This document shows, one piece after another, positions 34,079 through 42,234 of a stretch of DNA of 64,000 nt. Every line of letters starts with the position of its first letter. The stretch's first letter is position 1. The notes under the pieces are model-generated. The model worked only from the letters and a program-made list of their open reading frames with translations. It ran no database searches and was not told the origin of the DNA. Source of the DNA: Clostridia bacterium (GTDB lineage: Bacteria; Bacillota_A; Clostridia; Oscillospirales; Acutalibacteraceae); the NCBI GenBank assembly GCA_017456015.1, contig JAFTLL010000004.1:310001-374000 (forward strand). The letters are read 5' to 3'. Position numbers and translations under genes: made by a program.

Positions 34079-35587
34079 AAGAAAAAACGGATTTTATATT
34101 ATCGGCGGCTTGTTTTTTCTGTTGGTTGTAATATATAAATTCGGTATTGATTGGGCAACCGCGAAATTCGGTATAACGATAAAAGAACTTTTATACACCT
34201 TGGTTTCACCGCTTGAAGGTGCAGACACAGGGTTTTTAAAGGATGCGGTCATTTATTGCCTTCCACCGGTTTTGATTTTTATTGCGGTTTGGATTGTTTA
34301 TGCTTTAATTGATAAACGAATCAGCAATAGGGTATCTGCTGAAATTGTTTTCAAAGGAAAAAAGAGATTGTTTTCAATCTTTATAAAATTTTTAAATTTT
34401 GCCTGGTTGTACTTTCAATTGTTTCGATTTGCACCACTTCGATTAAGGCGGACAAGACCTTTAAGGTAGTGGAATACATATCCTCTTATATTCGTAAAAC
34501 CACCATTTATGAGGATTACTATGTTCAGCCCGACAGTGTCAGCATAAAATCTCCCCAAAAGGCAAAAAATTTAATATATATCTATTTAGAAAGCATGGAA
34601 ACAACATACGCTTCAAAATCAGATGGCGGTGCGCAGGCGGAAACAAATTATATACCAAAATTAACCGAATTGGCAAAGGAAAACATATCTTTTTCAAGCA
34701 GCGAAAAACTCGGCGGTTTTTGTGGCGTAAGCGGCACAACTTGGACGATGGGCTCTTTGTTTGCAACAACTGCGGGAGTACCCTTTTCTTTTCCGATAAG
34801 TGGAAATGCCATGGAAGGTAGAGAAAATTTTGCAAGCGGCATTACGGCCCTTGGAGATATTTTAGAACAACAAGGATACAAACAGGAGTTTTTGTGCGGT
34901 TCGGACGGCAATTTTGCCGGTAGAAAAAACTATTTTGTTCAACATGGGAATTACGAAGTTTTTGATATTTACTCTGCAAGAAAAGAGGGCTATATCCCCG
35001 AGGATTATTTTGTATGGTGGGGCTATGAAGACCTGCATCTTTATGAAATCGCAAAGCATAGATTGACAGAGCTTGCAAAAGACAAAAACCAACCCTTTAA
35101 TTTTACAATGCTCACGGTTGATACACATCATATTGACGGATATGTTTGTGAAAACTGCCCTTCTATATATGAAAATCAGCTTGGAAATGTTTTGTTATGT
35201 GCCGATTCACAAATTTGTGAATTTATAAAGTGGTGTGAGAAACAACCCTTTTATGAGGATACGGTTATTATTATCACAGGTGACCATCCCAGAATGGACA
35301 CAACGCTTGTAAGTGAAACAGAATATTTAGAGCGAACGATTTATAATTGTTTTATAAATACCGATAAAAATGCAGAGCAGTTAAATTTAAAGAACCGAGT
35401 TTTTACGGCTATGGACATTTTCCCCACGGTTCTTTCTGCATTAAACTTTGAAATTGAAGGGGACAAATTGGGTCTGGGCACCGATATGTTTTCAGGCAAA
35501 CAGACGCTTGCCGAAAAAATAGGAATAGCAACATTACAAGGGGAAATCAACAAATACTCCAAATATTATATTGACAATTTTTCTTGA
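34065..35587 (+). pseudogene. LTA synthase/sulfatase-family protein, split by a frameshift
   Basis: Frame one (34065-34469, 134 aa) gives membrane segments (YIIGGLFFLLVVIY; VLIFIAVWIVYALI). The -1 frame, open upstream of the GTG at 34469, continues with another membrane stretch (FCLVVLSIVSICTT) into a sulfatase-type phosphoglycerol-transferase domain. The conserved pieces are NLIYIYLESMETTY with the metal/nucleophile region, SGTTWTMGSLFATTAGVPF, VDTHHIDGY and ITGDHPRMD. The two frames meet at T TTA AAT (34391-34397); one extra T at 34397-34400, or a -1 slip there, restores a ~507-residue enzyme. Either a one-base deletion (mutation or assembly error) or frameshifting explains it. It would transfer glycerol phosphate, or a similar group, outside the membrane. 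Confidence 0.75.
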
Positions 35588-35631
35588 CAAAAGTAATATA
35601 GAATGGTTACTGGCAAAAGCGAAGTGAAAAA

Positions 35632-36315
35632 ATGAAAAAAACAATCAAATCGGCGTTTATAGATACCATTCCGGTGCTGACGGGTTATATCGTGCTTGGG
35701 TTTGGCTTTGGTATTATTCTCAGCGCAAACGGGTATGAAATCTGGTTAGCTTTCTTTATGAGCCTTTTTATATATGCAGGCGCTATGCAGTATGTGGCCG
35801 TAGGTTTGCTGACGGGCGGTACGTCCTTGATTACCGTGGCGGTTACAACCCTTATGGTCAATGCGCGGCATTTGTTTTACGGTATTTCCATGCTGGATAA
35901 ATACAAAAAAATCGGCAAAAGAAAACTATATCTAATGTTTTCCCTCACCGATGAAACCTACGCATTGGTCTGCAATGCCAATCCTGACATTGCGCCTGAG
36001 CGAAAAAAGGATTATTACCTGTTAGTTTCGGTGTTTAACCATATGTACTGGATTATCGGCTCTGTGCTTGGTGCAACGGTCGGAAGTCTGGCCAAATTTA
36101 ATAGCGAGGGTATTGATTTCGTGCTGACAGCCCTTTTTGTTACGGTATTTCTCGAACAATGGTTAACCTCTGAAAAGCATACGTCTGCCATTATCGGTGT
36201 TGCTGTTTCGGTCGTATGCCTGCTGCTCTTTGGAAGCGAAAACTTTCTTATCCCGACCATGCTTCTCATTGCGCTTTTACTTTGTCTGTATAGGGAGGAA
36301 AGCAAAAATGACTGA
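35632..36315 (+). CDS. azlC: AzlC family branched-chain amino-acid exporter subunit
   Basis: 227-residue integral membrane protein of the AzlC type: GYIVLGFGFGIIL and FIYAGAMQYVAVGLL early, then MVNARHLFYGISM and DETYALV, all typical. With AzlD it exports branched-chain amino acids or analogues. Overlaps azlD by 8 bases. Ribosome site weak (GAAGTGAAAAA). Confidence 0.92.
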   Translation: MKKTIKSAFIDTIPVLTGYIVLGFGFGIILSANGYEIWLAFFMSLFIYAGAMQYVAVGLLTGGTSLITVAVTTLMVNARHLFYGISMLDKYKKIGKRKLYLMFSLTDETYALVCNANPDIAPERKKDYYLLVSVFNHMYWIIGSVLGATVGSLAKFNSEGIDFVLTALFVTVFLEQWLTSEKHTSAIIGVAVSVVCLLLFGSENFLIPTMLLIALLLCLYREESKND

Positions 36316-36634
36316 TTTACATACTTGGGGTGTGATAGCCGTTACCGCTTTGGTAACTGCGGCACTTCGCTTTCTTCCTTTTATTGTATTTAACGAAAAC
36401 AGAAAAACACCGAAGTGGATTGAAAAACTCGGCAGGCTGCTCCCCTTTGCCGTTATGGGTATGCTGGTGGTTTATTGCTTAAAAGATGTGCATTTTGCAA
36501 GTGTTTCGGGCTTTTTGCCGGCATTGATAGCCTGCTTGGTTGTCGGAATCTTTTATGTTTGGAAACGCAATACCCTGATCAGTATCGTTTCGGGAACCGT
36601 CTGTTACATGATTTTGGTGCAAACGGTGTTTTAA
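36308..36634 (+). CDS. azlD: AzlD-type membrane subunit
   Basis: 108 residues, four hydrophobic segments, with ALRFLPFIVF and FAVMGMLVVYCLKD typical of AzlD. The start is placed at ATG 36308 (after GGAGGAAAGCAAAA) inside the azlC 3' end. Forms the exporter with AzlC; a terminator follows. Confidence 0.9.
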   Translation: MTDLHTWGVIAVTALVTAALRFLPFIVFNENRKTPKWIEKLGRLLPFAVMGMLVVYCLKDVHFASVSGFLPALIACLVVGIFYVWKRNTLISIVSGTVCYMILVQTVF

Positions 36635-36640
36635 TAATTA

Positions 36641-36680
36641 AAAGCACGGACGAAGTACATTCGCCCGTGCTTTATTATTT
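36641..36680 (+). terminator. azlCD terminator
   Basis: AAAGCACGG (36641-36649) with CCGTGCTTT (36665-36673), then ATTATTTT. A second GC-rich hairpin (36680-36704) follows it before the convergent rubrerythrin gene. Confidence 0.7.
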
Positions 36681-36710
36681 TCGGGTGGCATGGAGCCGCC
36701 CGAAAAATGT

Positions 36711-37253
36711 TTATTTAAAATATCTGTTCAGCAGTCCTTCGAAAGCCTTGCCGTGACGAGCCTCGTCGCGGGCCATTTCATGTACCGTATCATGAATGGC
36801 GTCCAGACCCAACTCTTTGGCCAGCTTGGCAAGCTCGAATTTGCCGGCGGTAGCGCCGTTTTCAGCATCTACACGAAGTTCCAGATTCTTTTTGGTGCTG
36901 TCGGTTACGACCTCGCCCAACAGCTCGGCAAATTTAGCGGCATGCTCGGCCTCTTCATAAGCGGCCTTTTCCCAATACAAGCCGATTTCGGGATAGCCTT
37001 CGCGGTGGGCAACTCTTGCCATGGCAAGATACATACCAACCTCACAGCATTCGCCCTCAAAATTGGCCTTTAAACCTTCGATAATGCGGGGGTCAGAACC
37101 CTTGGCAACACCCAGAACGTGCTCGGCTGCCCAAGTGGTCTCGCCGTCCTGTACCTTAAATTTCTCGCCGGGAACCTTACATTGCGGGCAGAACTCCGGC
37201 GGCGCATCACCAATGTGCACATAACCACAAACAGGGCATACATACTTTTTCAT
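36711..37253 (-). CDS. reverse rubrerythrin
   Basis: 180 residues: an N-terminal rubredoxin-like domain ([10 protein letters not shown] and FCPQC, Cys6/9/22/25), then a di-iron ferritin-like domain with [24 protein letters not shown] and [10 protein letters not shown]. This domain order (rubredoxin first) is the reverse of classical rubrerythrin and is known in clostridia as an NADH-peroxide/oxygen-reducing stress protein. ATG 37253 follows GGAGGAAAAAGTT. It is 34 nt downstream of the PerR-type gene and is probably controlled by it. Confidence 0.93.
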   Translation of the reverse strand: MKKYVCPVCGYVHIGDAPPEFCPQCKVPGEKFKVQDGETTWAAEHVLGVAKGSDPRIIEGLKANFEGECCEVGMYLAMARVAHREGYPEIGLYWEKAAYEEAEHAAKFAELLGEVVTDSTKKNLELRVDAENGATAGKFELAKLAKELGLDAIHDTVHEMARDEARHGKAFEGLLNRYFK

Positions 37254-37287
37254 AACTTTTTCCTCCAATAATCTAATTTATATCATT

Positions 37288-37671
37288 TTATACTACGGCT
37301 TTGCAGTTTTTGCATTTACCGTAAAATAACAAGACGTATCCCTCGATTTTGCAACCGAGCGCGTGTTCCATTTCTCTTTCGATTTTCAAATCGGGGGAGA
37401 GAAATGCGTCATAAATCGTGCCGCAGGAAAGACAGCGGAAATGCTGATGCTCTTCTATTCGGCCGTCAAAATGCTCAACCCCGTCATCGGTTTTAAAACT
37501 TTTCACTTCACCTAAATCTCTTAGCAGTGCAAGATTTCGGTAGACGGTTGCCAAACTTACGGTTGGCTCGGATTGACGGACAATATCATAAACATCGGCC
37601 GCAGTCGGATGTGTGTAGGTGCTTTTTACAGCAGACAGCACTAAATCTCTTTGATGGGATTGTTTTCTCAT
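37288..37671 (-). CDS. Fur-family regulator, PerR-type
   Basis: 127 residues: winged helix (HPTAADVYDIVR, SLATVYRNLALLRD) and a dimerisation domain with two CxxC zinc pairs (Cys80/83 and the C-terminal CKNC). The regulatory metal ligands fit PerR: His21, Asp69, His75 and His77, with the D-x5-H-x-H spacing of Bacillus PerR. ATG 37671 follows GGAGGGCTTT. It likely senses peroxide and controls itself and the rubrerythrin gene through the palindrome just upstream. Confidence 0.9.
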   Translation of the reverse strand: MRKQSHQRDLVLSAVKSTYTHPTAADVYDIVRQSEPTVSLATVYRNLALLRDLGEVKSFKTDDGVEHFDGRIEEHQHFRCLSCGTIYDAFLSPDLKIEREMEHALGCKIEGYVLLFYGKCKNCKAVV

Positions 37672-37682
37672 AAAGCCCTCCA

Positions 37683-37705
37683 ATAACGATAATAATTATC
37701 GTTAT
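37683..37705. promoter_or_regulatory. PerR/Fur-type operator
   Basis: Perfect 11-1-11 palindrome: ATAACGATAAT, A, ATTATCGTTAT. Its core GATAAT-A-ATTATC is a Fur-superfamily box. It lies just downstream of the -10 of the regulator's promoter, so binding would block transcription (autoregulation). Confidence 0.85.
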
Positions 37706-37709
37706 CATT

Positions 37710-37738
37710 ATATTAACAGAAAAGAAACGCGGTGTCAA
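37710..37738 (-). promoter_or_regulatory. promoter of the PerR-type gene and rubrerythrin
   Basis: Minus-strand TTGACA (37733-37738), 17 nt, TAATAT (37710-37715). A TATAAT three bases further on (37707-37712) gives a 20-nt spacer and is less likely. Confidence 0.65.
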
Positions 37739-37756
37739 GTGTTTTTTTAAAATTTC

Positions 37757-37784
37757 TTGACTTTTTTTTAAAAACGGCTATAAT
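37757..37784 (+). promoter_or_regulatory. thrS promoter
   Basis: TTGACT, 16 nt, TATAAT; about 235 nt before thrS. Confidence 0.75.
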
Positions 37785-37791
37785 AAAAGAA

Positions 37792-38010
37792 AGCGTTGAT
37801 AAGGAAAGTAGCACATCCCCCGCAGACCAGAGAGCGGTGTCATCGGCTGTAAGCACTGTACTGTAAGGCTGTGTGAAGACCACCTTGGAGCGCCTGTGAA
37901 AACAAGCAGGCCGTTTCCCGCGTTAAGGGGTTTGAGTGGCATTGTTATGCAATCCGGGTGGAACCGTGGAGTTTTAACTTCATCCCAGAGTGGGATGGAG
38001 TTTTATTTTT
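37792..38010 (+). promoter_or_regulatory. T-box riboswitch (threonine) with terminator
   Basis: The 354-base gap before thrS is filled by the promoter, the PerR box and this element. The T-box sequence GGGTGGAACCGTGG is at 37956-37969; its TGGA would pair with a UCCA tRNA end, fitting tRNA-Thr. The probable specifier is ACC at 37879-37881 (GAAG-ACC-A context), a Thr codon. The terminator hairpin pairs CATCCCA (37981-37987) with TGGGATG (37991-37997) before TTTTATTTTT. Uncharged tRNA-Thr should favour read-through into thrS. Confidence 0.92.
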
Positions 38011-38025
38011 TATGGAGGAACAACT

Positions 38026-39963
38026 ATGATTCAAGTAAAGTTAAGGGACGAAGTCAAGGAATTTGAAAGCGGTATCAGCGTTGCAGAAATTACCAAGTCG
38101 ATTGGCATGGGACTGTATAAAGCCGCCTGCGCGGCAAGAGTGGACGGCGAGTTTTGCGATTTGCGCACCGTCCTCGAAAAGGATTGCACGGTGGAAATAC
38201 TGACCTTTGACGACGAATACGGCCGCTGGGCCTTCCGCCACACCGCGTCGCACATTTTGGCCCAAGCGGTAAAACGCTTATATCCCCAAGTAAAACTGGC
38301 AATCGGTCCGGCAATTGATAACGGTTTTTATTATGATTTTGATTGTGACTTTTCGTTTACCGAAGAGGTGCTTGCCAAAATCGAAGCCGAGATGAAAAAC
38401 ATTGTGAAAGAGGATATTCCTCTGGAACGCTATGCGTTGCCGCGCGAGGAAGCCTTGGCCTATTTCAACCAAAAGCAAGAAATTTATAAGGTAGAGCTGA
38501 TTGAGGATTTGCCCGAGGGCGAGGAAATCAGTTTTTATAAGCAGGGTGAGTTTACCGATTTGTGCGCAGGTGCACATTTAATGTCGACCGGCGCGGTAAA
38601 GGCCTTTAAGCTGACCAGCGCAACCGGTGCCTATTGGCGCGGAGATTCCAAACGCAAAATGTTGACCCGCGTTTACGGCACCGCCTTCCCCAAAGCGGCA
38701 CAGCTCGAAGAGCATTTAACGCAATTAGAGGAAGCCAAGAAACGCGACCATAATAAATTAGGCCGCGAGTTGGAGATTTTCACCACCAGCGATGTCATCG
38801 GGCAGGGCCTGCCGGTTCTGTTGCCCAACGGCGCGCGGATTATCCAGCTTTTGCAACGCTTTGTTGAGGACGAGGAACAGCGCCGCGGCTGGTTGCTGAC
38901 CAAAACACCCTACATGGCAAAAAGCGACTTGTATAAGATTTCGGGACACTGGGACCATTATCAGGACGGTATGTTTGTTATGGGCAACGAAGAAACCGAC
39001 GATGAGGTTTTTGCCCTGCGCCCCATGACCTGTCCCTTCCAATATCAGGCCTATCTCAACCGCAGCCGCTCCTACCGCGACCTGCCGCTACGTTATAACG
39101 AAACCTCGACGCTCTTCCGTAACGAGGCATCGGGTGAAATGCACGGACTGATTCGGGTTCGCCAGTTTACGATTTCCGAGGGACATTTGATGTGTACTCC
39201 CGAGCAGCTGGAAGAGGAATTTAAGGGCTGTCTGGAATTGGCCATCTATATGCTGAAAACCCTGGGGCTTTATGAGGACGTTTCCTACCGCTTTTCCAAG
39301 TGGGACCCCGATGATCGTGATAAATATATCGGTACGCCCGAGCAATGGGACGAAGCCCAGGGCACAATGGAGAAAATTCTCAAACATTTGGAAATCCCCT
39401 ATAAGGTCGGCGTAGGCGAGGCGGCTTTCTACGGACCGAAATTGGATATTCAAATCCGGAATGTGCACGGTAAAGAGGATACTTTAATTACCATTCAAAT
39501 CGACCAGATGCTGTCGGAAAAATTCGGTATGGAGTATGTCGATAAAGACGGCGAAAAGAAAAACCCGTATATTATTCACCGTACCTCTATCGGTTGCTAC
39601 GAGCGCACCTTGGCGCTTTTAATCGAAAAATATGCCGGTGCCTTCCCGATTTGGTTGGCGCCCTTGCAGGTAAAACTTCTTCCGATTGCTGACCGCCATC
39701 ATGACGCGGCCTATGAATATAAAAAGGTATTGGACGCCTGCGGTATGCGTGTAGAGGTTGACGACCGCAGTGAAAAAATCGGCTACAAAATCCGGGAAGC
39801 ACAGCTTGCAAAAGTGCCCTATATGTTGGTTATCGGCGATAAAGAGGTCGAAACCGGTGCGGTTTCGGTACGCCGCCGCGGAGAAGGGGACATCGGCGCA
39901 ATGCCATTGGAGGACTTTAAAGCCCTCGCCCTTTCGGAAATTGCTTCCAAGGTCATAAAATAA
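38026..39963 (+). CDS. thrS: threonyl-tRNA synthetase
   Basis: 645 residues: TGS domain (1-61), editing domain with HxxxH (HTASHILAQA) and the downstream Cys/His site (DLCAGAHL), class II core with motif 2 (YNETSTLFRNEASGEMHGL) and motif 3 (IGCYERTLALLIEKYAG), and a C-terminal anticodon-binding domain. Charges tRNA-Thr. ATG 38026 follows GGAGGAACAACT; the frame upstream lies within the T-box terminator. Confidence 0.98.
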   Translation: MIQVKLRDEVKEFESGISVAEITKSIGMGLYKAACAARVDGEFCDLRTVLEKDCTVEILTFDDEYGRWAFRHTASHILAQAVKRLYPQVKLAIGPAIDNGFYYDFDCDFSFTEEVLAKIEAEMKNIVKEDIPLERYALPREEALAYFNQKQEIYKVELIEDLPEGEEISFYKQGEFTDLCAGAHLMSTGAVKAFKLTSATGAYWRGDSKRKMLTRVYGTAFPKAAQLEEHLTQLEEAKKRDHNKLGRELEIFTTSDVIGQGLPVLLPNGARIIQLLQRFVEDEEQRRGWLLTKTPYMAKSDLYKISGHWDHYQDGMFVMGNEETDDEVFALRPMTCPFQYQAYLNRSRSYRDLPLRYNETSTLFRNEASGEMHGLIRVRQFTISEGHLMCTPEQLEEEFKGCLELAIYMLKTLGLYEDVSYRFSKWDPDDRDKYIGTPEQWDEAQGTMEKILKHLEIPYKVGVGEAAFYGPKLDIQIRNVHGKEDTLITIQIDQMLSEKFGMEYVDKDGEKKNPYIIHRTSIGCYERTLALLIEKYAGAFPIWLAPLQVKLLPIADRHHDAAYEYKKVLDACGMRVEVDDRSEKIGYKIREAQLAKVPYMLVIGDKEVETGAVSVRRRGEGDIGAMPLEDFKALALSEIASKVIK

Positions 39964-39997
39964 AACATCGGGCAAGGAAAAAACCTTGCCCGATGTT
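39964..39997. terminator. terminator between thrS and the convergent XRE gene
   Basis: Perfect 14-bp stem (39964-39977 with 39984-39997). The good T-rich tail (TTTTATTTTA) is on the minus strand, so it mainly serves the XRE gene. Confidence 0.75.
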
Positions 39998-40008
39998 ACT
40001 GTGCTCTA

Positions 40009-40257
40009 TTATTTCTTTGCTTCAAACAAAGCGTCGGTAGTTACATTTAAAATTTTTGCAATCGCATAAATTTCCTTGTCGGTGGCCATTCGAACTTGGC
40101 CTTCGAGCTTTGAATAACTTGTAGGGTTAATATCGCAGCCCATGATTTGCATTTTGGAAATAAAATCCTTTTGCTTTATGCCCTTTTCTTTTCGTATGCG
40201 CTCGATATTTTTACCCACGATATTACAATTACCGCATTCTTGTTTGCGAATTTTCAA
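40009..40257 (-). CDS. XRE-family regulator with N-terminal CxxC
   Basis: 82 residues. It begins MKIRKQECGNCNIVGKNI, then a Cro/CI-type helix-turn-helix (about 20-75): RIRKEKGIKQKDFISKMQIM, then PTSYSKLEGQ. TTG at 40257 is the start, with GAGGTG 6 nt upstream. Divergent from the DUF2493 gene; two tandem palindromes between the genes are probable binding sites. Confidence 0.8.
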   Translation of the reverse strand: MKIRKQECGNCNIVGKNIERIRKEKGIKQKDFISKMQIMGCDINPTSYSKLEGQVRMATDKEIYAIAKILNVTTDALFEAKK

Positions 40258-40312
40258 GGTATTCACCTCTAAAATATTCCTTACAAGAATTATATTGGTA
40301 ACTGCGTGTGAC

Positions 40313-40359
40313 ATAATTCTGCTATGGAATTATAAAAAATAATTCCGGGTTAGAATTGT
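40313..40359. promoter_or_regulatory. two tandem palindromic operators
   Basis: ATAATTC-N7-GAATTAT (40313-40333) and ATAATTC-N7-GAATTGT (40339-40359), 26 bp apart. They lie between the divergent XRE and DUF2493 genes; the right copy reaches the DUF2493 ribosome site. A side effect is the palindrome GGAATTAT-AAAAA-ATAATTCC spanning both. Confidence 0.65.
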
Positions 40360-40373
40360 ATGGGGGTGATGAT

Positions 40374-40736
40374 TTGATAAAACGAATTGTTGTTGCAGGA
40401 TGCAGGGATTATAATAACTATCCCGAAGCAAAGGCATATATTGATTTTTGTATTTCCAATATAAAGCAAGACCATACTCTGGTTTTTCTTTCGGGCAGTT
40501 GCCGGGGTGCAGATGCGCTTGGAGAACGATATGCAACCGAAAACGGATATAGCATTGAACGGTATCCTGCCGAATGGGATAAATACGGCAGAGCGGCCGG
40601 ACCGAAACGGAACCTGGAAATGGCAAAAAACTGTGATTATGTCATCTGCTTTTGGGACGGCAAAAGTCGGGGTACAAAGACCATGATAGAATATGCCAAA
40701 AGTTTAGGCAAGCCGGTCAGAATCAAACAAATATAA
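40374..40736 (+). CDS. DUF2493 (SLOG-superfamily) protein
   Basis: 120 residues. The pattern is that of DUF2493/YspA: VVAGCRDYNN at the N-terminus, FLSGSCRGADALGERYA (nucleotide-loop), YPAEWDKYGRAAGPKRNLEM and FWDGKSRGTKTMIEYA. SLOG folds are predicted nucleotide or nucleotide-derivative sensors or processors; the ligand is unknown. TTG at 40374 is chosen from GGGGGTG 5-6 nt upstream. It is often found in mobile or prophage regions. Divergent XRE regulator next door. Confidence 0.85.
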   Translation: MIKRIVVAGCRDYNNYPEAKAYIDFCISNIKQDHTLVFLSGSCRGADALGERYATENGYSIERYPAEWDKYGRAAGPKRNLEMAKNCDYVICFWDGKSRGTKTMIEYAKSLGKPVRIKQI

Positions 40737-40766
40737 AAAACACCGCTCATAGGGCGGTGTTTTTTA
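40735..40766. terminator. bidirectional terminator
   Basis: A-rich arm with CACCGC (40741-40746) and GCGGTG (40754-40759), then TTTTTT on + and TTTTTTAT on -. Ends both the DUF2493 and S24 repressor genes. Confidence 0.9.
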
Positions 40767-40768
40767 TA

Positions 40769-41482
40769 TTAGTTATCAACTTCTCTGATAATCAGCTTCG
40801 GGATACCGAGGATTTGGCAACGCTCCAAATCCTCCTTTTCGATACGCTTCGGCGTATAAACCGGATTGACCGGAATCAGCCGCATCCAATCCTCTCCCGT
40901 AACATATTCGACCCGTTTCAATGTGGCACATTCATTGTCATACAAAACGGCGCCGACTTGGCCGCTGTAATCCATGGTTTTCTGCTTTAAAATCAAAACC
41001 TTATCCCCTTCCATATAAAGAGGATACATACTGTCACCGCAAACGCTCAAAACAAAATAATCCGATTGCGGACGGCCTTTCAAATAGGTCGTCGGTATAT
41101 CGACCGTTTCGCCGTTCCAGTCCTCATAGGCAAAATGGTCATACCCTGCGGCAACCTCACCAATGACGGCAAAGGTTACAAATTCGTCGGTAACGCGCGG
41201 TATGGGATAACGTGCCGGCGGTGCATTTCGCTCGGCCTTTTCCGCACCGAGCAGCCAGTCGGGATTTACGCCGAAAATATTCGCCATGGCATGGAGTGTT
41301 GTCATTTTCGGAGCCATAAGACCGTTTTGATAACGGCTGATTGTGCCGGGCGTGAGAGAAAGCTTCTCCGCCAGCGTATAAGTATTTTCCTCGGTTTCAG
41401 ACAAAAGCTGTGCAAAACGTGCGGCAAACCGTTCCAGGTTGATGGATTGCTTTTTCAATTCTTTCACTTCCCCATACTTCAT
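40769..41482 (-). CDS. LexA/CI-like repressor: XRE helix-turn-helix + S24 peptidase
   Basis: 237 residues. Helix-turn-helix at about 25-80 (YTLAEKLSLTPGTISRYQNG); S24 autocleavage domain at 105-235. The self-cleavage elements are complete: Ala112-Gly113 in VAAGYDH, nucleophile Ser151 in CGDSMYP and general-base Lys189 in ATLKRVEY. It should be inactivated by RecA-stimulated cleavage like LexA or phage CI. The ATG at 41482 is ~16 nt from the predicted -10, and a TTG at 41458 has a better ribosome site (GGGGAAG). Four operator-like palindromes lie upstream. Confidence 0.88.
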   Translation of the reverse strand: MKYGEVKELKKQSINLERFAARFAQLLSETEENTYTLAEKLSLTPGTISRYQNGLMAPKMTTLHAMANIFGVNPDWLLGAEKAERNAPPARYPIPRVTDEFVTFAVIGEVAAGYDHFAYEDWNGETVDIPTTYLKGRPQSDYFVLSVCGDSMYPLYMEGDKVLILKQKTMDYSGQVGAVLYDNECATLKRVEYVTGEDWMRLIPVNPVYTPKRIEKEDLERCQILGIPKLIIREVDN

Positions 41483-41498
41483 ATTGTTTCTATTATCT

Positions 41499-41526
41499 AT
41501 TATAACCAAAAAATTGCAAAATGCAA
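41499..41526 (-). promoter_or_regulatory. S24 repressor promoter
   Basis: Minus-strand TTGCAT, 16 nt, TATAAT. Operator copy 1 (41513-41527) covers the -35 region and part of the spacer, suggesting autoregulation. Confidence 0.65.
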
Positions 41527-41674
41527 CACATTTTTTTAGTTTTTATAAAAAATATTGCGAAAAGCATTGACATTATCCCAAAAGTGTGCTATCTTAATAT
41601 TGCAAAACGCAATAACCGGCAAAAAATAAGTTGGGCCCATAAATTTTTTTGCCAACAATATTGCAAAACGCAAT
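41513..41674. promoter_or_regulatory. four copies of the operator ATTGC-N5-GCAAT
   Basis: Copies at 41513-41527 (last base differs), 41554-41568 (GCATT), 41599-41613 and 41660-41674 (both exact and identical, ATTGCAAAACGCAAT). Copies 2 and 3 bracket the rightward promoter, copy 4 sits before the ribosome site of the ArpU-like gene, and copy 1 is in the repressor promoter. Confidence 0.8.
41567..41595 (+). promoter_or_regulatory. promoter of the ArpU-like gene
   Basis: TTGACA, 17 nt, TATCTT with TGC before it. Flanked by operator copies 2 and 3. Confidence 0.75.
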
Positions 41675-41693
41675 AAATAGGGAGGAAAAATAC

Positions 41694-42131
41694 ATGAATT
41701 GGAAAAAAGAAGCAATTGAGGATTTGAAACGGTATGTTTGCCGAAAAGAGGGTTGTCTGAATGTTGCAGACAGAATACAGACTCTAAACAGCCGGTTAAG
41801 CGGTGTGCGCGGCGCAAATACAGATGCGGTACCCAATCATGGCGGCGGCAGTAAGGTAGAGGAGTGGCGCATCAATACCATTATGGAGCGCGACCGGCTC
41901 AAAATCAATTATGCATCCTTAAAGAAACTGGTACAGCTGACCGAGCGCGGACTTGCCCAGCTAACCGATGATGAGCGCCGCGTCTTGGAGAAATTTTTTA
42001 TTCACCGCGGCGGCCGGCATGTCGACGAGCTGATGGAGGAGCTGTGCTATGAAAAAACCCGTATTTACGAACTAAAAGATGAGGCGCTGTACAAATTCAC
42101 CGTGGCAATGTACGGCATGATAGAATCTTAA
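41694..42131 (+). CDS. ArpU/DUF1492-like phage-type transcriptional regulator
   Basis: 145 residues, mostly helical. An N-terminal coiled region (MNWKKEAIEDLKRYVCRK) is followed by a sigma-4-like helix-turn-helix at about 95-140 (LTDDERRVLEKFF, VDELMEELCYEKTRIYELKD). The layout is that of phage late-gene regulators (ArpU/RinA/DUF1492). ATG 41694 follows AGGGAGGAAAAATAC. With the S24 repressor it forms a phage-like switch, but no other phage gene is nearby. The target is unknown. Confidence 0.75.
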   Translation: MNWKKEAIEDLKRYVCRKEGCLNVADRIQTLNSRLSGVRGANTDAVPNHGGGSKVEEWRINTIMERDRLKINYASLKKLVQLTERGLAQLTDDERRVLEKFFIHRGGRHVDELMEELCYEKTRIYELKDEALYKFTVAMYGMIES

Positions 42132-42234
42132 CAGCGGCTAAAAAAAGAAATTCTTAAAAAGTTTACAAGAAAAGTGGAAATTCCGTCATATATTTGGTAT
42201 ACTGTAAAGTAAAGTAAGTAAGAGGTGAGCGTCT

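Noticed and set aside
28500..42200. Intact prophage or integrative element
   Set aside because: Despite phage-like regulators there is no integrase, terminase, portal, capsid or relaxase gene, and housekeeping genes (pst, thrS) are interspersed.
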